NCBI GenBank assembly: GCA_049999765.1
Contig: JBNGIQ010009519.1
Location: forward strand, 462,203 to 506,505
DNA from: Phaeoceros laevis
Taxonomy: Eukaryota; Anthocerotophyta; Anthocerotopsida; Notothyladales
Length of the DNA stretch: 44,303 nt
Reading direction: 5' to 3'
This document shows, one piece after another, positions 25,641 through 35,745 of the stretch (positions within the stretch are counted from its first letter, which is position 1; every line of letters begins with the position of its first letter). Under the pieces are notes generated by a model. That model was not told where the DNA came from. It saw only the letters and a list, made by a program, of their open reading frames with translations, and ran no database searches. Both the position numbers and the translations under genes were made by a program.

Positions 25641-27048
25641 AAGCATGTGCAGTACCCTCGAGCCTTGCTCCTGCAGAGTGCAGACCTTTCTCTCCTCCAG
25701 GCAACTACGTAAGGACCAGCCTAAACCACATCGAAATACTTCCCAAGCACAGGTGGTGGTGCAAAAACAGACACCTAGCTGCACTTTAGGAGCCGCTGAT
25801 GCACCTTCCTTCTGCAGTTGTGTTTGCAGCTGGAACAGCCTTCTCTTACTGGTACTGCTTACAAACCATAGCTACACATGCACACCATGGTTAGTGACAG
25901 AACTACGACGTTTGCATATGTGCATGTTCATCGAAAAAACGAACACCATCAATACACATGAGCTTCAAAAGAAAGCTATTTGAAATTGCTCCTTAGTCAA
26001 GCTGCCACGGGCTGCCCAGGGGACTGCGCCAGACCTCCTTGCCACCAAGTAGCTAAGATGCTCACACAGCTCCTCCTAAGCATACCTGCCAGTGGTATAC
26101 CAGGACATGACGGCTGCACAGAAAATTACTGCATCCTCAGAGGGATGTCCACGGCGTAGTCTGCCACACCTTGTCCAGCAACCAGGAGTCCTACGGGTAC
26201 ATGCAAAACATAACACGTAGCACCCTGTGCACTACCTTTAACAGTTGATCACTCACAGGCAGCACTGGTCCAGCATCACTACACTGAAAGCGGACTCACT
26301 CCAACTACATATTCAGCGTTGGTGGGTGCCAACTGGTGAGCTGCCTCTTGTTCCTCTGCATACCTGTCTGCCACCAGGATTGGCCCACTCCAACACTTGC
26401 CGAGAAGCGCAAAAGGAGCGGATCACCAAACGCACAACCGGACCAGAATACGGAAACGCGGAGCAAGCAAGCGGCGCTCACAGTAGCACGAGTTAGACAT
26501 GAGATGTCCCGCACCGGAGCCGCATGAACCACAATTCAAGCAACATTCGCACAACGATTGTGCATCGTGACATCAAACCTGGAAAAGATGTCCATCGTGG
26601 GAGGAACTGGACAACTTCTGGGTATGATCCCACTATGCACAATCAAACACGGACAGCTGGTACGTTAATCTTTCAAAATGCCCACACACTGAGCCCCTAG
26701 AACGCAGCGCACGCTCCAATTCTCCACCTCGTGGTGTCCTCCGGAAAGCTCAACCTCTAAGCAGGGCTCAGATGAATGGAACCCTAAAAGCCCGTGATTG
26801 CAATTTGTACAACCTTCTGATAAAACAGGTGTGAACATAGACTTTAAGATAATGCACCAGTTATCGAGGTTTATAGTCTCTCGCTGATGTCGGGACACAC
26901 AAGCAGATGTGTGGGCCACACAGGGTGACAGGCCGCACAGGAGAAGTCAGCAGGACTGGCGTTGCTGCAGCTTACCGAGAAGAGAGCGTGTTCGCTCTCA
27001 ATGTTCAGCTGACCGAGACAGTTGGAGGAATGTTGCTCGATTAATCGA
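25641..27048. other. Intergenic region
   Basis: I see no intact gene. Near 26555-26640 a stretch reads TIVHRDIKP and later SGYDP, resembling the catalytic and activation loops of a receptor-like kinase, but nothing else of a kinase is present. It is probably a pseudogene scrap or chance. Confidence 0.4.
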
Positions 27049-27260
27049 GAATATTGGTAAACAAGAAGGATCTGTCAGGGAGAATTGCAAGATAGATCAT
27101 GTTGTTACAAGAGTTCACATTTGTGGTGGAGACAAGGGAAGGCAAAAACCACAAGAACGTAGATTACCTGTCCAGGTTGAAGACTGAGCAGGTGGAACGG
27201 GATGAGGATGATGCGTTCCCAGATGAGGATCTGGTATGTAAAGTGGATGTGGAACATTAC
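27049..27260 (+). mobile_element. Ty3/gypsy retrotransposon remnant (end of RNase H)
   Basis: The plus-strand frame reads ILVNKKDLSGRIAR, a stop in place of the usual Trp, then IMLLQEFTFVVETREGK, NHKNVDYLSRL and later DDAFPDEDL. This is the C-terminal part of the gypsy RNase H domain (N----L-GR-ARW---LQEF-F-----GK-N--AD-LSR) and its linker. The in-frame TAG and the lack of the rest of pol, or of visible LTRs, show a dead fragment. It ends about 300 bp before the HicA-like gene. Confidence 0.8.
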
Positions 27261-27555
27261 GGCGAGGAGGCCAGACTGAACAGGAGAATGGAACGTTACA
27301 ACGCAGTACAGGAGTGCGCTGTGGAACGTTGCAACGCAGCTGGAATCGACCACCACTAGCTGCATTGCAGGCATGCTCACTCCCTCCAACTCCTGGGTAC
27401 AAGGGCCATTCGGTAAGACCGTGAGTCTGCAGGCTGGCTTCCAACGTGAAGCACTAATTGAAGTCTGTTGCTTGCAAGCAGGCCCGGTGAACGCTTCCAG
27501 AGGTGGGCTGGACTTTGGTTTGACCACCGGGCCTGTTTGATATTGTGCCCTGATC
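27261..27555. other. 5' flank of the HicA-like gene
   Basis: This is probably promoter and 5' UTR. The gypsy-derived frame runs on to about 27359. Nothing else is recognised. Confidence 0.35.
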
Positions 27556-29617
27556 ATGGAGCCCAATCCGCCCAAGGACGTCCCAGCAAGCTTGTTGCTT
27601 GAGGGAAAGTGGAGTGAGCTAGCGACATGCCTCTACCGCAAGCATGTGGATGATTTGAGAAAGGCTCTTCATCCCAAGGAGCAGCGACCGCTCACGGCCG
27701 ATACAATCAAGCTTCCAGCAGTGAAAGGACAAGATGAAGCATCCAGGGCATCTGGTGGTGCCCTGCAAAGGTTTCTCAGTCACCTGTTTCAACAGCTGCA
27801 GGGAATTGCCACTGAGCAACGGTACTCTTCTGCTAATCAAGCGAAAATCATGCTTGAAGATTACGAGACGTTTGTTGGCGCTTTTGTACTATGGCACCGG
27901 GAGCTCGCTCCTTGCTTTGAACGGAGTGTTGAAAAGTGGGTGTGCAATCAGGAGTCAGACACAAATGCTACAAATGAGAAAATGTTTTGGCTTAGCACGG
28001 AAGGCCTCAACCGAAAGTACAAATGAGAAAATGTTTTGGCTTAGCACGGAAGGCCTCAACCGAAAGTACAAGAGTTTGATGCTAAACTCTTTCGGATTCC
28101 TTCTTGGACTCAACAGACTCAAAAGTTTCTGGAGGACTATAGAGCTCACAGCTTTTTCATTCTTGGAGCATGTGGGCAGGTACTCCTAGGCTGCGGATGG
28201 CCCCATGGTCATGACTGACAAAGCTAAGGGATGTCTTCTTCAGCTGTTGGGACACGTTTTCTGGAGCTTGCAACATGCCCAGAACGAATTGGAGTACCTA
28301 CGGGATCTACTACATGGAGGACGTAGCTTGACCTTCCGTTTGGAACCATCGGGCTACGGGGTGGACATCAACTTGATCATTGCTTAGCTGAGCAGGGCTC
28401 CTATGCAAGATTTTCCCCTTGTGTCCGGTCTACTACGAAAATTCAGGAATGCATGCCAGTTTAAGGAGCAGATGCAAGATGTCACGGTTGAGATTATGGC
28501 AGCCATTGATGAGTTAAGCACCAGATTCAGGGTCATGGAGGTTCTGTTGCAGGTTTCACATCTTGTAGCAACTGAAAACGAGATCAGGGCTTCGATGCTG
28601 AGTTTCCAGTTCGAGGCAAAGGGAGAGGAGATCGTTTCCGGGCTGCAAGACATGGTGAAACTGATCACCCATGGTCATGTAGAGGGGCCTTGTAGCACGA
28701 CACTCCCATTCCCATGGGTTGTTGTTCCAACGCCCCGAAAAATGTCCCTTCTGCAGAAGCTAATTGTGAGGGAGAACACACTCCGTCACAAGCATGCCGA
28801 TTGCCTACTCTCTGCCCGGTGTTTAAATGTGCACAAACGTTTGAGCCAGCTAATGGCTAAGGGGTCCTGGGATGTCGAATGGCGTAAGGAAGCGGTGGAT
28901 GTTGCAATTGCTGTAGCTGACCAGATGTACGAGGGTTTCACGGAGGAGATGTTTGACTTGTTGAAAGTTACATATTCACGGTTGCACAGGAAGGTGGTGC
29001 GACAGCAGTTCAGGGAGTACGAGTGCTCGCTCTTGCCCTTTGATGTCGCTAACAGATTTGAGCACAGACGAGAGGTTGCACGGAAGAAGAAAAAGAAGGC
29101 AACTGAGAAGGAAAAAGAGGATGAAGACCTCTTAGTTCCTCAGAATACAAGTTTGGATCCTTCACTTTTTTGGGCAGTGGGAGACTCAGCCGAGAGGTAT
29201 GTCCCTCCTCCGCTCAAGGAGAAAGTGAAAACACGAAAGCAGCAAGATGACGACGGGCTTTCTGTTTGTATTACTGACGCCCCTCCAGGCGCACCCTCAC
29301 CTTCTGAGGAGAAGAGGTCATTGGATGAACTGAAGCCGACGGACTTTGCCACTTGGGACATTCTTTTCAGAAAGGTGAAGGGCACCTTGAAGTGGACTAA
29401 TCTTGTGCAGCTCCTGACTCGTCTGGGATGCTCCATCCTTAACTTGGATGGTTCCAAGCGCAAGGTCGTCGACCCTCATAGTGGCAGGGCTGCTGTGTTG
29501 CATATGCCTCACCCCGGGGATGATTGTCGGCCTGACCAAAGAGATGGTTACCGCCTCCATCTTGAGGACTGGCTGGAGATGAAGTACTCGGACCTCGTGC
29601 CGAGACCGAGTGACTGA
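27556..29617 (+). CDS. Uncharacterised protein with a C-terminal HicA-like domain
   Basis: My model has four exons, 27556-27939, 28045-28179, 28244-28293 and 28396-29617, giving 596 aa. Splice motifs fit: TGG|GTGTGC, CAG|GTACTC, GGA|GTACCT; acceptors TTTTGGCTTAG, TTCTTCAG and GAGCAG. All junctions keep frame. About residues 1-410 are helical and match no family I know; a Lys/Glu-rich segment (KKKKKATEKEKEDED) follows near residue 420. The last 80 or so residues resemble the small dsRBD-like HicA fold: a W---V-LL--LGC helix, a loop with GSK, a P--GRAAVLH strand and MPHPGD. In bacteria HicA is the mRNA-cleaving half of a toxin-antitoxin pair; its key residue is the His of GS-H. Here it is Lys, so catalysis is doubtful. 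No antitoxin-like partner is next to it. A 49-bp tandem duplication lies over the first splice acceptor. Confidence 0.6.
27969..28066 (+). repeat. Perfect 49-bp tandem duplication over an intron/exon border
   Basis: The unit at 27969-28017 is repeated without change at 28018-28066. It includes the acceptor TTTTGGCTTAG, so two identical acceptors lie 49 bp apart (ends 27995 and 28044). Only use of the second keeps the downstream frame open in the present sequence. Confidence 0.95.
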
Positions 29618-30242
29618 TTTGTCAAGCTTTCACTTGCTGAGATGCCAGGTCCAAGTGCGAATATGGCTGGGCTTCTTGCAACCAGGAGACACGAAGACGA
29701 TTCATAATTATAAGCAGGTCGGAAAATCAGGGAGATGGAGAAATCTGACGTCGGTGGAGGGGTATCCCTGTTTGATTCAAGCACCTTAGTCTGTTGACTT
29801 GTCAAAAATGGGACGGGACAGGGCAGCCTAAATTTTTCCGGCTTGGCAAACACTGGAAGCATATGCATGCTGGAGGCACAGCCGGTGCTAAAAGTTTGCC
29901 CAGCAGGAGAGCAGTGCAGGACCATGCTGGCCTGAGGTGAGAAGACAATTTTGGTAGGACAGAATCGCAGTCCTGCAGCGTTTCTCTTCCTTGTTCGATG
30001 ACACTGGTTTGTTCCAGTATGACTCCCGTTTCAGGTTTCTTTTTCCTGACCGGTCTCGGCACGAGGTACTATTTTCGTAAGGTGTTTTTGCTGAACAGCA
30101 TCGGCTGATGAAGTGGTTGCTGACTCCTGCCGTCCTCAGGGTGAGTGGACCTATATGATGTAAGCAAGTAGCTAGCTGATGAGGTCACAGTGCATCATCC
30201 ATCCAGTGAACTAGGAGAGCAAGCAGGAGCAGAGGAGTGATG
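29618..30242. other. 3' flank of the HicA-like gene
   Basis: This is likely 3' UTR and spacer. Minus-strand frames overlap it but look like chance. Confidence 0.4.
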
Positions 30243-30357
30243 CGTTCAGGCAACTTTTTGAGGCATCCATAAACGCATGGAATGTTCGAGTAGCTCAAAC
30301 GGATTTGAGCTTCTCGAGCAGTTCATGCCTGAACTGCCTGAAAAAGTTGCGTGAACT
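30243..30357 (+). ncRNA. Foldback resembling a MIRNA precursor or small MITE
   Basis: The arms GTTCAGGCAACTTTTTGAGG (30244-) and its complement (30336-30357) pair at 20 of 22 positions. Further in, CGAG/CTCG and GCTCAAA/TTTGAGC also pair, closing a 4-nt loop CGGA. The whole forms a stem-loop of about 114 nt on either strand. A third copy of the arm starts at 30364. A mobile foldback element is the main alternative. Confidence 0.45.
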
Positions 30358-30363
30358 TCCATC

Positions 30364-30386
30364 CGTTCAGGCAACTTTTTGAGGCT
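30364..30386 (+). repeat. Extra direct copy of the foldback arm
   Basis: CGTTCAGGCAACTTTTTGAG repeats the left arm at 30243 exactly, just outside the hairpin. A single-strand copy next to the hairpin fits either a partial duplication or a target-like origin. Confidence 0.7.
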
Positions 30387-30666
30387 ATAGATGACCAGTT
30401 TTAGACCATCACAGGAGAACGTATTGAACCAGTGCCTGAGGATTGATAGGTTGGCACAAGCTGAAGGCAGCAGTAAGCATAGTATCTTCGACTAATTGTC
30501 GACGCTCACTCTTCTGATCCTGTCATGGAGCACTACAGTGACATCTGGACATCTGGACCGTACGGTCCACCTTTTCGTCCACTCCTCCTATCTCAAGATT
30601 CAGAACCGGCAAGTATAAAACCTGCCAGAACTTGGAAAGATGGGTGCGCCGTTCACTTCGGCAGTC
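30387..30666. other. Intergenic spacer
   Basis: No feature is recognised in this stretch. Confidence 0.3.
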
Positions 30667-31139
30667 TCGTCACCAGTTTGGAGAATACTGAGGTGGTGTG
30701 GAGGTACGCGTTACAGCCCCGGCAACTAGAAGAGGAACCCTTGTTTGGCTAGTCCTCCTATTTGTAAGATGCGGTAGAACCAGCATTTGAATTGTTTAGG
30801 ATTGGAGCTGGGCAGGTTGGAGAATCCCTGCGGCAGCTGACGGATCTCATTGCTCTGTAACAGCTTACTGAGGCAGTGTGGAGATACGCGTTACAGCCCA
30901 TGCAACTAGAAGAGCAACCCTTGTCTTGCTAGTTGTAAGATGCAGTAGGGGTGAATTGTTGTAGGATTGGAGGAGCTAGTATGAAAGCTGCTCATCCCGC
31001 CTACACCCGCAGGATTCTGGAGGGCCTCAACTACGTCCGACCTGTTGCCGTCATATCCCCCTCACCTGGATTGGACAACCCGCTCAGGTCAGGGATTGAC
31101 CGTGCGGGCGGAGACGTGAATTCCTGCGTTCCCGCAGGC

Positions 31140-31195
31140 CAGCAGCTGCCAGCCTTCCTGCTCCATCCTTGCATACAATGAGAACTGCACCACTC
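31140..31195 (-). pseudogene. PPR motif scrap
   Basis: On the minus strand a short frame reads SLYARMEQEGWQLLA, matching the LY-RMQQEG turn of the two PPR genes in this window. Nothing else of a PPR repeat is nearby, so it is debris. Confidence 0.45.
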
Positions 31196-31286
31196 TCCGG
31201 CTGGCCACATTTGGCGCAGCTGTGCCGTCATGGAAGGGTTGGATTCTCGAGATCGGAGGGCACAGATGCAGTGCTCTAGATCTTGC

Positions 31287-31393
31287 CGTACGGCAAGATC
31301 CAGGCCCAGGTCGGGATGCACTTCGGGGCCAGGGCCCAGGTCGGGTTGCACCTTCGGGGAATCGGGGCCAGGGCCAAGGTCGGGTTGCACCCC
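31287..31393. repeat. GC-rich minisatellite
   Basis: Three imperfect units built on GGCCAGGGCCCAGGTCGGG and TTGCACC follow one another (about 35-40 bp each). The units differ by small indels. Confidence 0.7.
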
Positions 31394-32120
31394 CAGGGAA
31401 CCTGAATAAATACATTCATTTCCCCAGTCTCGTCACCGGATTGGAGAACATTGTCCTCCCCGCAGCTGACGGATCTCATTGCATTGTAGGTCCTGGAGCT
31501 TTCTGAGGTGGTGTGGAGGTACGCGTTGCAGACCTTGCAACCAGAAGAGCACAGGGATGTACTGTCTTGCCCCTGTCTTTTCTTTCGAGCAGGAACCAAT
31601 CGCCAGCAGGCCACGTGAATCCTTTTGCCTTTGCGTACAGGGTCGGAGTTTATCGGGCTCGGTCCTTGTCTCGTCGTTGGACTACTGTAGCGGGGTTGGG
31701 GTTGGATTCCTGCACTTTGTAATTGCAGACGCGGAGCCTCGCCCTTCTTTCCGCCCTTATAAGCGCTGGAATTTTAGGTTTATACCGAACGGGGAGGGCC
31801 TTCTTTCTTTCTACTCTAGCGCTTGGCGGCGTATGTTCGACTGAAGGGAGAGGTTGCAGGCAAGATCAATTGCTGTGGCGCTAATACAGGCGAGGTGCAA
31901 CAGTGTGCACTGTCCGTGCGCTGCTCGCGGTTGCAAGTTGCCAACAGCAAGGATAGGCTACTGGTCGCGCGATTTGTTGTGTCTTGCCTGCGGGAGCTCC
32001 AGGTGAGGGGACCTAAGGTAATACAAGGTGTGCCTCATCGGATCCTAAGTTTTCGGAGAGTGGCCCCACAGAAATTCAACGGAAGCTGCATATCTGCGGC
32101 TTTACTGCGAAGCAACCGAC

Positions 32121-32194
32121 CTGTCTTGTCTCTTGCTCCCTAGACTGGAGAACCTACCTGTCTTGTCTCTTGCTCCCTAGACTGGAGAACCTGC
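32121..32194. repeat. 37-bp tandem duplication
   Basis: The unit beginning CTGTCTTGTCTCTTGCTCCC occurs at 32121 and again at 32158, with identical sequence through GACTGGAGAACCT. Confidence 0.9.
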
Positions 32195-32288
32195 TCGTCC
32201 CCGCGGCAGCTGAGGGGTATAATTACCTGCCCGGAGCTGACTGAGGTGGTGCGGAGGTAAGAGGTACGGCCCGTGCAGGCTTATAGAT

Positions 32289-33123
32289 CTGCTTGAGAGC
32301 AAACAGGGAGATGCATTTTTCTGGCACTTTAGGGGCTGGAGGCAGGACGGGTATGTGGAGGTGCCTGAGGTAGTGACTAGCAAAGCTGAGCTGAGGGAAG
32401 CAAAGCGAATCCTGCGACGGCGACAACAATTCAACCCTTGTATTGCTAGTCCTCCTATCTGCAGGATGCCGCCACTTGATGCTCCTGCAGATGTGGAGAC
32501 AGGCTCGGACAAAGAAGCCCCTAGGCCTCCACCTTCGGTATGTACCTAGCTCAATTTTGCAAGCATATGTGCGGTCCAGCTCACAGCTTTCATAGGCTGC
32601 AGGCAAGCTTACACCCACTTACCTCACTGGATACATCGGTTGTTGTTGTATTGTGTAGGCAGCTGCTCCGTCGACACTCACAGCAGGCAGCATCAACCTA
32701 ATGGCAGTGGGCATCTCAGCATTCCTGCAGCCGCCACAAGGCAGTCCTCCATTTCTATTCCAGACCTTCTTCATGAGCATCGTCTCCGCCATGGTGCTGT
32801 CTTTCGTACCACTCGTGCTGGACCGTTTTTTACGGCAACCTTTTTGTGCTCGGCAACACAGCACGCTTAATCTACCTGTGTGCATCACTTTTTTGGAGAG
32901 CATGGCTTGTTGCTTTCTCTTGATTGCCTTCCTTTCAGCCGCCTTCATCCTGCAGATAGGTCATGCAAACGGGGAAGGAATTCTGGATTTTTTCCCGACC
33001 CTCCTCCTCCTCCTTCTGCTTGTCATGTCCTTCTGGTGGGCATTCCGCATTGCTGTATACTACTCACCAGCTGGAAGTCGCAGCACTGCCACTGCACACA
33101 TGGATGCGCCCCCCGATCTCTAA
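32289..33123 (+). CDS. Predicted small multi-pass membrane protein (5' end uncertain)
   Basis: Two exons are clear: about 32289-32537 and 32659-33123, joined in frame (TCG|GTATGT donor, TTGTGTAG acceptor). The first reads DAFFWHFRGWRQDGYVEVPE and then a basic helix (SKAELREAKRILRRRQQF). The second has three hydrophobic segments, about 32758-32817, 32890-32955 and 32997-33060, typical of transmembrane helices, and ends in a short polar tail. The pattern of a hydrophilic N-part and a C-terminal helix cluster resembles the PGG-type end of some plant ankyrin proteins, but ankyrin repeats are not seen and I do not assign it. An upstream exon ending at about 32002 (CTCCAG|GTGAGG) could belong to the same gene; I could not find a junction that keeps frame. 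Confidence 0.45.
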
Positions 33124-34037
33124 GTGCGAGGAAAGAACCGAGGTCCCAGCCCTTCCCTAAGGGCACAGCTGCGTCACGGTCTGGCGGGTCGGTGTGAAAT
33201 AGGGCTTTAAAAAGACGAACACTGGGAGGCAATGTACATTAGCGCGTCGCCCTCCAGACGTTGAGAAGAAACCTGGAGTGGACTCATCGGTGGACAGCTG
33301 ATGAGTCCACTCTAGGGTCATTAGGACTCGTCCACCTAGACGAAGGGAAATGCAACAAAAAGCCAGGTACCCTCTCCTTCAGGTGCATATATAATCGTAG
33401 ATGATATGAGGCCGTTGTGGGCTCTCGTCATCCTTCACTGGTGTTAAATGTTGAACCTATTTCTTAGCACGCTGTTGCTGAGTTGGAAATTGTGCTATTC
33501 GTGATGCAGTTGGTTCAACCTGGAAGCAGCTGCTTCTAGGAGTGTTGCCCTTCTTGGATGCGAGTTTCCTTAGCACCGATCTTCGAGTATTCACGGCATC
33601 CCGGTCGCGTTTGCTAAAGCTTGATGATGCGCAAACAGAAGCCACGCATTTCTGCTCTCCTCAAACGCTCTTCCTAGGCCATCCATCAGCAACAACCGCA
33701 ATCCTGGATGAGTTGGCCGTGGCCACCCAAAACCCCTCCTAGGACTGTTGGAAATGGTTTTTTTGCCACTCCGAGCTGCACAGGCAGGCAGAAGCGATGC
33801 CGCTGCTCCTGCAACCAGCGACTGCTTGTGCTACTATCTGCGATTCCTAAGCTTGTGATAAAAATGAAGTGACGAGCATGAAAGACAGGCCTCGTTGTCA
33901 TCCCTGTCAGCCATCCGCTGTTATTTTCTGGATGTAGTGAGTGCCATAGCGCTGGGGGTACAGATTGGCAGAGATGGAATTGTCGCCTGCTGATGAAGCT
34001 TCAGGTGAGGTGAAGGGAGAACAATGGGAATGCCACT
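33124..34037. other. Intergenic region with a hairpin
   Basis: No gene is recognised. The hairpin at 33272-33316 is listed separately. Confidence 0.4.
33272..33316. repeat. Inverted repeat (13-bp perfect core arms)
   Basis: GAGTGGACTCATC (33276-33288) and GATGAGTCCACTC (33300-33312) are perfect complements around an 11-nt loop. Pairing extends outward to about 17 bp with one G-U. It could be a foldback or a terminator-like hairpin. Confidence 0.8.
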
Positions 34038-34096
34038 TGCCAATGATAACCGGTGCTGTAACCTGCGGCAGGTTACAGCACCGGTTATCCATGGCA
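34038..34096. repeat. Perfect 21-bp inverted repeat with 3-nt loop
   Basis: GATAACCGGTGCTGTAACCTG (34045-34065) is followed by CGG and then its exact complement (34069-34089). Outside, TTGCC and GGCAA also pair with a small mismatch, so the arms reach about 29 bp. Confidence 0.9.
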
Positions 34097-34259
34097 ACGG
34101 TTAACCGCATGTGAGAGCTCCCCACACAGTCCACAGTCCAGACCACGAAAAACAATCCGATGCGTAGCATCTCATCTCCAGACTACTCTGTCTGCCCTTT
34201 CAAACCGGCCTGGCTGTCATGAGAATGCCTCTTATTGTTTTTTCTTAATGAACTCAGGC

Positions 34260-35010
34260 ACCCTCTTATCTGCTCAGGTTTGTCCTCAGGAAATTAAGGA
34301 ACTGAGTCTCGTGAACCATTGGCTTAGGACCACGGTGATTTGTCACAGAGAGTGCCCAGAACTTCTGTTGCATACAGGACACTTTCTGAAATGCCAGTTC
34401 TGAAGAAGGTGATGAGGAGCAAGTGAGCAGGGATGCCTCTAACGACATATGGCCCTGAGCCTGTTAGACTGTCCTGTCTTCCCATTCCAAAGCTAAACGT
34501 TTTGTGCGGTGGTAGGTAAGGCCGGGTACATGGTGCTGGTCTTGTCCAGAAGGATACCTCTGCCTTTGAAGTAGAAGGGCCTTTGCGTCTCTGCTTTGAG
34601 GACTCGTGTGCAACGTACAGATTGAGACACCCTGCATAGCTGCAATTAACAAACATGCAGCTTCGAGGACCTGCTGTCTTTATGCTTGGTTAAGCTTAAT
34701 TGGACCATCTAATGTGCTCAAGTCTCAGCCCTCCAACTGACTTGAAACGAGAGTAGCACATACTGTATGCCAGTCTCACATTCTTGCTGATGTCAAACGT
34801 AACCATAGGCACATCCGTCCGGTACTTCCACTGCACAAATGCGCTCAAACACATCGGGGTCTTGCAAAAAAACCTCGCTGCCGAAGCTATATCTAAAAAC
34901 AGCAGGTCTGGAAACAATACTCGTCCCAAAGCAGGTTTCCTGGCAAGATTGCAGGTTGTGGCCCCCGTAATGCCCAGTATGATATTTGAGAAGGCAGTAA
35001 GTGTACATTT
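34260..35010 (-). pseudogene. Possible decayed minus-strand gene
   Basis: On the minus strand one frame (ending 34696) reads QWKYRTDVPMVTFDISK and LRLEHIRW, and another (34324-34656) reads YLPPHKTFSFGMGRQD and SVLYATEVLGTLCDK. Both look protein-like but I could not join them by splicing, and I recognise no family. It may be a multi-exon gene whose borders I missed, a pseudogene, or chance. Confidence 0.25.
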
Positions 35011-35339
35011 GAGATTTTTGTGGCATTTGTGAATGCAGTACATTAAGCAGCAGCACATGTACATGTGCTATAGGAGTAGGGGCTGGATAGCCTTCAGCAA
35101 CATGCAATCCCCGCCAGTTGTGCACAGCGAGAGAAACACCCTAAGTCAAATTCATGTTCTTAGTCTTTATCAGCATGCCAGGACAGGATGCCAGGAAATT
35201 TTGGCTGAGCCTCCTGGCTGGCAACTGACATCCTGGCTGACTGGCAGGCCTAGTATAGATGTGTTATAAACCAGACCTGTGCTCTCAGGTCGGCAACTTG
35301 GATCAGATGCCATGGATTCTGACCACAGGCTTAAATTTG
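35011..35339. other. Intergenic spacer
   Basis: No feature is recognised in this stretch. Confidence 0.3.
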
Positions 35340-35745
35340 TCCCCAGGAGCCCATTGTATGCATGCAAGGATGGAACAGGAAGGCCTGATTGTCACACATA
35401 CTTCTACATTCGCTTGCCTCCCTCCTGAAGGCTTACAAGTAGATAACTGCTGGTGCTCTCCTGCAGGGCAGGCAGCTGCACTCAGGGATCGTGGCAAAAA
35501 GACTGCAAGGTGACGTAGCACTGGGCATTTCTGCAGATGCACGCAAAGTGTTCGATAGTTTGCCTCAAGGGATGCAGTAGCTAGTTAACGTGGACTACCG
35601 TAGGTAAGGATGGGGCGCGAAGGCCAGATTTTAGCAGACAGCCTTCAGGTGGTAAACTGGGCTTGGGAAAATTAATGTGGGAGCTTGGTGGACCTAAGAA
35701 ATGCATTGCAAGAATGGCTATCCCTTACAAGTGGCCAGACTGTCA
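35340..35745 (+). pseudogene. PPR pseudogene fragment
   Basis: Plus-strand pieces in shifting frames read ARMEQEGLIVTHTSTFACL, GRQLHSGIVAKRLQGDVALG, DARKVFDSLPQ and, near 35680, CGSLVDLRNAL. These are successive bits of PLS repeats like those at 13-20 kb. Stops and frameshifts separate them, so the copy is dead. Confidence 0.7.

Larger units (their letters stand above)
30667..32286 (+). repeat. Four decayed copies of one module
   Basis: Related blocks occur at 30667-30776, 30819-30950, 31428-31555 and 32179-32286. Shared elements, in order, are TTGGAGAA, GCAGCTGACGGATCTCATTGC, CTGAGGTGGTGTGGAGGTACGC, and a CAACTAGAAGAGGAACCCTTG-like segment followed by CTAGTCCTCCTAT. The last copy has its final part displaced to 32425-32468, inside the open frame of the membrane-protein gene. 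The spacing (about 150-740 bp) shows segmental duplication with later decay. Confidence 0.65.

Noticed and set aside
26555-26640. HRDIKP and SGYDP, as in a protein kinase
   Set aside because: Only two short motifs with wrong spacing and no DFG; too little to call a kinase pseudogene.
28018-28189. Alternative frame through the second 49-bp copy (ending about 28189) as coding
   Set aside because: The other frame gives a more protein-like sequence and leads to a CAG|GTACTC donor in phase with the next exon.
28294-28395. Treating the TAG at 28385 as a true stop or readthrough
   Set aside because: An in-phase intron (donor 28294, acceptor 28395) removes it. The intron does stay open for about 90 nt, so retention is possible and needs cDNA.
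33276-33350. CTGATGAGTCC followed by GGAC and later CGAA, resembling a hammerhead ribozyme core
   Set aside because: After GGAC the required GAAA is missing, and GATGAGTCC pairs perfectly with GGACTCATC upstream, which would hide the core. Infernal with the hammerhead models would settle it; a significant hit would revive the idea.
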